From: Acholeplasmatales bacterium
GTDB taxonomy: Bacteria; Bacillota_I; Bacilli_A; Acholeplasmatales; Anaeroplasmataceae
NCBI GenBank assembly: GCA_017454375.1
Contig: JAFTDB010000016.1
Span: forward strand, 1 to 44,801
Direction of reading: 5' to 3'
DNA: 44,801 nt
In this document: piece by piece, positions 44,676 through 44,801 of the stretch
Position numbering within the stretch: the first letter of the stretch is position 1
Layout of the letters: each line of letters opens with the position of its first letter
The notes under the pieces: model-generated
Database searches by the model: none
Seen by the model: the letters and a program-made list of their open reading frames with translations, nothing else
What the model was told of the DNA's origin: nothing
Position numbers and translations under genes: made by a program

Positions 44676-44801
44676 ATTAATAATCAAGTATTAAATTATA
44701 AAATTTTTAATAAGTTAATTAAACCAAGACTAAAAATCCTCAAATTAGTGATTTTTTAAAAATCTTTGAGGATGATAATATGGAAAATAAATATCGCCGT
44801 A
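44676..44801 (+). pseudogene. Possible broken or partial gene at the window edge
   Basis: After the ribosome site of element 2, a 27-codon frame begins at an ATT (44676) 7 bases downstream and stops at 44757-44759. A second frame, open from 44723 through the window end, contains an ATG at 44780 preceded by GAGGATGAT. The two frames could be one gene with a start mutation and a frameshift, or a short leader followed by a new gene starting at 44780. A 9-bp inverted repeat (44736-44744 with 44765-44773) overlaps the second ribosome site. Family not recognised; too little sequence to decide. Confidence 0.3.

Overview
The window is AT-rich Gram-positive-type DNA. Most genes have strong AGGAGG-like ribosome binding sites, TTG starts occur, and TGA is used as a stop (for example at the ends of rsmI and the tRNA1(Val) methyltransferase gene), so the code is standard rather than the UGA=Trp code of mycoplasmas. 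The order tmk-holB-ricT-yabB-rsmI-metG, the EcfA1A2T-truA cluster and an Rrf2/CymR-cysK pair point to a low-GC Firmicute, probably a deep or uncultured member of the Bacilli (RF39, Erysipelotrichales or Acholeplasma-like). That placement is inference.

Region 1 (1-26.4 kb) is one co-directional block, probably one transcript entering from outside the window. After the tail of an unidentified gene come six genes with gaps of 0-40 bases, ending in one clear terminator. They encode: a 1347-residue YDG/MBG-repeat protein; a 3488-residue relative; a polytopic membrane protein with a long E/P-rich then K/A/T-rich tail; a small three-TM protein; a single-TM protein with a BspA-like leucine-rich-repeat ectodomain; and a 2024-residue protein with a CvpA-like multi-TM head and about 16 alpha-helical repeats. 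All are membrane-anchored and none has a sorting signal. This looks like a dedicated surface or envelope assembly, and it is the best candidate here for an undescribed system.

Region 2 (26.4-31.8 kb) holds housekeeping genes. DUF523 and yhbY run forward from their own promoter. On the minus strand are a FakA-C-like small gene, then ecfA1-ecfA2-ecfT-truA-ttcA.

Region 3 (31.8-41.7 kb) has a secreted lipoprotein of the 5'-nucleotidase family, then tmk-holB-ricT-trmN6-(TerB-like)-rsmI-(thioredoxin-like)-metG-yitT. It matches the Bacillus tmk-metS neighbourhood, with losses and two replacements.

Region 4 (41.7-43.5 kb) carries tRNA-Pro(UGG) and tRNA-Gly(UCC), then a divergent Rrf2 (CymR-like)/cysK pair. 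Their two promoters overlap completely on an 11-bp inverted repeat.

Region 5 (43.5 kb to end) is accessory: a decayed ORF, an IS607-type serine recombinase, and two related hairpin-promoter elements whose arms pair with the downstream Shine-Dalgarno sequences.
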